DNA from: Heterostelium album PN500
Taxonomy: Eukaryota; Evosea; Eumycetozoa; Acytosteliales; Acytosteliaceae
Direction of reading: 5' to 3'
Assembly (NCBI RefSeq): GCF_000004825.1
Contig: NW_008805074.1
Span: 806,001 to 870,000, forward strand
Length of the DNA: 64,000 nt
In this document: piece after piece, positions 59,928-64,000 of the stretch
How positions within the stretch are numbered: the first letter of the stretch is position 1
Layout of the letters: each line of letters begins with the position of its first letter
Notes under the pieces: model-generated
What the model was told of the DNA's origin: nothing
Databases searched by the model: none
The model's input: the letters and a program-made list of their open reading frames with translations, nothing else
Position numbers and translations under genes: made by a program

Positions 59928-61933
59928 TTATTTGATAGGAGGAATTTGACCTGTGGAATCAATTACATCACCATCTGGATCTATTGCCTCTGCAATAGTT
60001 GAATTGGCAGATACATTTACAATCCATAAATGACTAAAATAATAACATTAATAAAACTATACATTTATAATTATTTACACTTTTTTTTAACTTACTTTGT
60101 TAAAGATCTTTTTTCAAGGAACCATGGTAAATTAGTTGTATTACCAGGTTTAGTACGAGAACCTATACCAAATGCTCCGCCACCTACGTAAACTGTTCCA
60201 TTTTCTTCATCCACTTTGCCATTCCTCAGTGGTTTTGTTCGCTTGAAAATATGTTCGTGATTTTCCAATACCAATGATACATTATATTTATCGAATATCT
60301 TTGTAATGGTGGATTGTCCCATTGACGGAATTTTTGCTGTTAATGGCTGTGAACCTGCAGGATATATTGGAGAGTGATATATTACTACTCTATTGGTTAT
60401 GTTGTCTTTGGTCGAACTCCATTGATCGTCAAGCCATGTGGATTGGGGACCCCAACAACTGATTACACAACTATCCAATATCGCCAGACTGCCAAATGAG
60501 CTCAGTTGATGCATGTGATATGAAGATCGAGTTTGAGGGCTGCTATGTGCATCTTTTGCCGTGAATGATGTATATCTGAAAAAGAAAGGAACACTCGATC
60601 TCGGCTGGAAGAATGCACCAGCTTCATGATTACCAATTGCAAATAGGAAAGGCAGCATTAGTCCTTCCGATGTATTTCCAAAATTACTTATCAGAAATGC
60701 GAGCTTCTCGTCCCATCGCTGGTAACACGCAGGAACACCCTCGGCGTAGGCAACATCACCTCCAATAACCACAAAATGCAATGGACTAAATCGTTTTTTA
60801 ATAGCTTCGGCAGCCAGATCCCTTGCATCTTTATTCAACTGAATATCACCACCCACTACAAATCTAACGGGTGTATCGTTGTCGATAGGCAGTGTTCTAA
60901 ATTTGTGTATGGGAGAACACACCTTTCCTTTGTTGTAACAAACACTGAGTGAGTAGATAGTGTTTGGTTGTAAATTATCTAAATAATGAGTAGAGACGTA
61001 TCGCGACTCTTCTTTGATGATTGAATCCATCGGTTGTATAAAAGATCGTCCAACGGTTGTATTCTCTCCGGATGGCGATTGAACGGTGACACAGAAATCC
61101 GAAGGAAAGTCACGAGTATGATACTGAAGTATCATCGAGTGAGACGGATCCTCTGGTAGCGTCAGATAAAGATGACAAATCTCGTCATTTGAACAATAGG
61201 TACTACGTGTCAATCGAACGGATATGGTCATTGGATGAGAGCAAACACATACTCTGTCTAGAGCTAGCGGCACAACAATTGCAAACACCAGCACCAAAAT
61301 CATTAGGAAAATCGATGTCTTTGGAGATCTAACTATGTCATCTCTTGACAATGCCAATTGTTTCCTATACCAACCGATGGAGACCAAATTCTTGGCGGTT
61401 CGCTTGACATTGTCCACTGCATTTGCCAGCCTGTTATTGCCTCTGGACAAAGCTCGTGGATCTCTAAAAGTCGGCTTACTGTTGATATCGTTTAGCTCAC
61501 CATGAGCATTCGAGTCGTTGTAGTCATCTTCATCGACTTCAAACTCATTCCAAGCGACAGAGTTGTTGCTATTGTTATGATGAGCTTCAGATACACCTGG
61601 CATCAACTCAATATCACTCAGAGCAATATGAGTATGTGACTGAGGTATACCTCTAAGATGTATTAACGAGGCAAACAATAAATATATAAAAATAATAATG
61701 AGAACTGGTGCAATAACTATATACTGCCATGATGAAAGTGCTGAAATAACAAAAGCAAACGATAGTATCGTACCTGCCTTTAGTAGAGTAAAGAAATGAT
61801 GTACTTTACTGGTAGGTAACAATTTGCTCTTATTATAAAATAGTAATCTAATGAAAAATAACAGTAAACTAACAAACAAAGGTGTTAGAAAGAATGCCAA
61901 GAATCCTTTCTCTCTATAAGTTAGTTCTGTCAT
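59928..61933 (-). CDS. Membrane-anchored purple-acid-phosphatase-like metallophosphoesterase
   Basis: Exons 60096-61933 and 59928-60033 give 647 residues. The N-terminus has several hydrophobic segments (FLAFFLTPLFVSLLLFFIRLLF, AGTILSFAFVISAL, YIVIAPVLIIIFIYLLFASL) and another near residue 210 (IFLMILVLVFAIVVPLAL). A Fn3-like PAP N-domain follows, then the metal-binding blocks VVGGDIQLN, VVIGGDVAYAEG, AIGNHEAGAFF, VIYHSPIYPAG and ENHEHIFKRTKPL. These match the GD, GDxxY, GNHE, VxxH and GHxH motifs of purple acid phosphatases; the last has Asn before the first His instead of Gly. The catalytic part is probably extracytoplasmic, given NNT/NVS glycosylation-type sites. The substrate is unknown. 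Confidence 0.88.
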
Positions 61934-62367
61934 TGATTTTGTACAAGAATATAATTAATATATAATTAATAATGACTTTTATAGTTACAAAAAAAATAAA
62001 CAAATAAACAAACTATCACATTTCTTAATTAATTTATTTGAGAATATTAAAAATAATTAAATGTGAGGGTTATTCCAACACGTGTCACCCCTCTTCATTT
62101 GCGGCATTTCTCTTGATGGTTATTTTTGAAAAACGAAAATATAAAAAAAAAAAAAAAAAAAAGTTATCGCAAAGATAACAAAAGAGATTGCTTGTATAAC
62201 TTCAAAGAAATTGCAGATATTATATTTGTGTGTGTTTTGAATCTAAAATTAAATTATATTAGATTGTTTTTGTTTTTGTGTCTTGTTGTTTGTTTGTGTG
62301 TTTGTTTATTTTGAAATTGGATGGTGATCTTTTGGTATAATTGTTTCTTTTTAAAGGTTTAAGCTGT
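61934..62367. promoter_or_regulatory. Intergenic region: phosphatase promoter and beta-tubulin 3' flank
   Basis: 434 bp, AT-rich except for an island at 62065-62120 that contains the 8-bp palindrome ACACGTGT (62078-62085), an E-box-type core, about 145 bp upstream of the phosphatase ATG. A 22-A run follows near 62142. Confidence 0.45.
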
Positions 62368-64000
62368 TTAGTTCTCTTCAGCTTCCTCAACCAACTCTTC
62401 ATTTCCGTTCTCCATTTCGTCATCGTTGGAGACGTCGTTGTATTGTTGGTATTCGTATACGAGATCGTTCATGTTGCTCTCGGCTTCAGTGAACTCCAAC
62501 TCTTCCATACCTTCGAGGGTGTACCAGTGAAGGAAAGCTCTACGCTTGAACATAGCAGTGAAATGGGTGGAAATACGCTTGAAGAGATCTTGGATGGCAG
62601 TTGAGTTACCGATAAAGGTGACTGACATTGGCAAACCACTTGGTGGGATATCACAAATAGATGATTTAATATTGTTTGGAATCCATTCAACAAAGAATGA
62701 TGAGTTTTTAGATTGGATGGCAAGCCTTTAAAGTAATAATAATAATAATAAAGTAATAAGATTGAATTAGTATACTATTTAAATATAGTTAATTTTAAAA
62801 TTATTGATAAATTCAATTTCAACTTACATTTGCTCATCGACTTCTTTGGTGTGACACTTTCCTCTGAATACAGCGGAGGCAGTCAAGTATTTACCGTTAC
62901 GTGGGTCAGAAGCAGCCATCATATTCTTGGCCTCGAACATTTGTGCAGTCAAATCGGTGACAGAGATACGTTGGTATCCAGAGTTAACGCTGTTAAGAAG
63001 TGGAGCGAAACCAACCAAGAAGAAATGAAGACGTGGGAATGGAATTAAATTTACAGCAAGCTTTCTCAAATCACTGTTAAGCTAATTAATATGTGAAAAA
63101 AAAAAAAAAAAAGTTAAGTATATATATATAAAAAAATAAACATATATTTTTATATACTACTACTTACTTGACCTGGGAAACGGAGACAACAAGTGATACC
63201 ACTCATTACTGAAGAAATAAGATGATTCAAATCACCGTAGGTTGGGTTGGTAAGCTTCAATGTACGGAAGCAAATTTCATGTAAAGCTTCATTGTCGATA
63301 CACATGACCTCGTCGGCATTCTCGACCAATTGATGGACAGAGAGAGTAGCGTTATATGGTTCAGTGACAGAGAGTGATACCTTTGGTGATGGAACAACAG
63401 AGAAGGTACACATCATACGATCTGGGTAGTCTTCACGGATACGGGAGATCAAGAGGGTACCCATACCAGAACCAGTACCACCACCAATGGAGTGAGTAAC
63501 TTGGAAACCTTGCAAGCAGTCACATGACTCGGCTTCACGACGGACAACATCAAGAACGGAATCGACCAACTCGACACCCTCAGTATAATGACCCTTAGCC
63601 CAATTGTTACCTATTTGTAGTTAAGAAGAATAGAAATAAAAAGATAAAGAATATAAAGAAGAAGAAGAAGTTATTATTTTTGTTAGTAAAGTTATATTTA
63701 ATAATAAATATAGTTATTTATAGATTATTATGATGATAATTTACCAGCACCGGATTGACCGTTGATGAAATTGTCTGGACGGAACAATGAACCGTTGGTT
63801 GAGGCACGAATTGAATCCATGGTACCTGGCTCCAAATCGACCAAGACAGCACGTGGAACGTACTTCTTGTCTCTGGCTTCGTTATAGTATACATTGATTC
63901 TCTCTAATTGCAACTTTGAGAGGTGGGCATCATTGGTTGCCTTGTGGGTACCGTCTGGCTGAATACCGTGCTCTTGAGAGATGACTTCCCAGAATTTATT
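62368..64000 (-). CDS. tubB: Beta-tubulin (5' end outside window)
   Basis: Exons 63745-64000 (cut by the window edge), 63168-63610, 62828-63081 and 62368-62725 give 436 residues, beginning at [14 protein letters not shown]; about 17 residues are missing at the start. The tubulin GTP-binding signature [10 protein letters not shown], the beta-specific [28 protein letters not shown] and the acidic tail ending [10 protein letters not shown] are all present. Compared with other genes here, codon use is strongly biased to C-ending codons. It forms microtubules with alpha-tubulin. All introns have GTAAGT or GTAAAT donors. Confidence 0.98.

Noticed and set aside
1-64000. CRISPR arrays, prokaryotic operons, integrated mobile elements
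   Set aside because: No spaced direct repeats, no terminal repeats with target duplications, and no transposase or reverse-transcriptase-like frames were seen; simple repeats explain the repetitive tracts.

Overview
The window looks like dictyostelid social amoeba nuclear DNA. Intergenic DNA and introns are extremely AT-rich and full of A/T homopolymers. Introns are short with GTATGT/GTAAGT-type donors and TTTTAG-type acceptors. Proteins carry long Asn, Gln, Ser and Thr runs, almost all stops are TAA, and the gene set (epsin, VPS13, TMCO1, ribosomal L17, RPB5, beta-tubulin) is that of a normal eukaryotic nucleus. Coding DNA is clearly less AT-rich than I would expect for Dictyostelium discoideum, so a group 1/2-like dictyostelid (Heterostelium or Cavenderia type) is my guess; this is inference only.

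Layout. At 0.1-7.5 kb lie a MYG1-type nuclease (-), a mitochondrial presequence protease (+) and an HTTM/gamma-carboxylase-like membrane protein (-). At 8.7-20.1 kb are an SLX4-like DNA-repair scaffold (-), a stand-alone eEF1B-gamma C-terminal domain (+), ribosomal protein L17 (-, with a leader intron), a RING protein whose frame is cut by one in-frame TGA (+), complex I subunit NDUFS7 (-), an NTF2-like protein (+) and a small predicted-myristoylated one-helix membrane protein (+). At 20.4-31.6 kb is a 12-exon VPS13 lipid-transfer protein (-). At 32-37.3 kb are a 97-residue orphan, a decayed coding relic, a Rab-like GTPase with an unusual active site, TMCO1 and a triple-MIT protein. A 3.3 kb gene-free stretch follows, then a four-helix-Sec7-PH Arf exchange factor (+), epsin (-) and RPB5 (+). 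A second gene-poor stretch of 3.9 kb holds only a possible tiny spliced peptide gene. The right part has a RapGAP-CNH protein (+), two tandem intronless genes fusing a beta-lactamase-type serine hydrolase to a VanX-type D-Ala-D-Ala dipeptidase (+,+), a membrane-anchored purple-acid-phosphatase-like enzyme (-) and beta-tubulin (-, cut by the window edge).

Most genes are independently transcribed housekeeping genes. Two themes stand out. From 20 to 45 kb there is a run of membrane-traffic genes (VPS13, Rab-like, TMCO1, MIT, Sec7-PH, epsin). At 54-60 kb the duplicated serine hydrolase-VanX fusion looks bacterial in origin and would suit a bacteria-eating amoeba that processes peptidoglycan stem peptides. 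Exon models were built by hand from splice consensus, and the summed exon lengths are divisible by three for every multi-exon gene listed.
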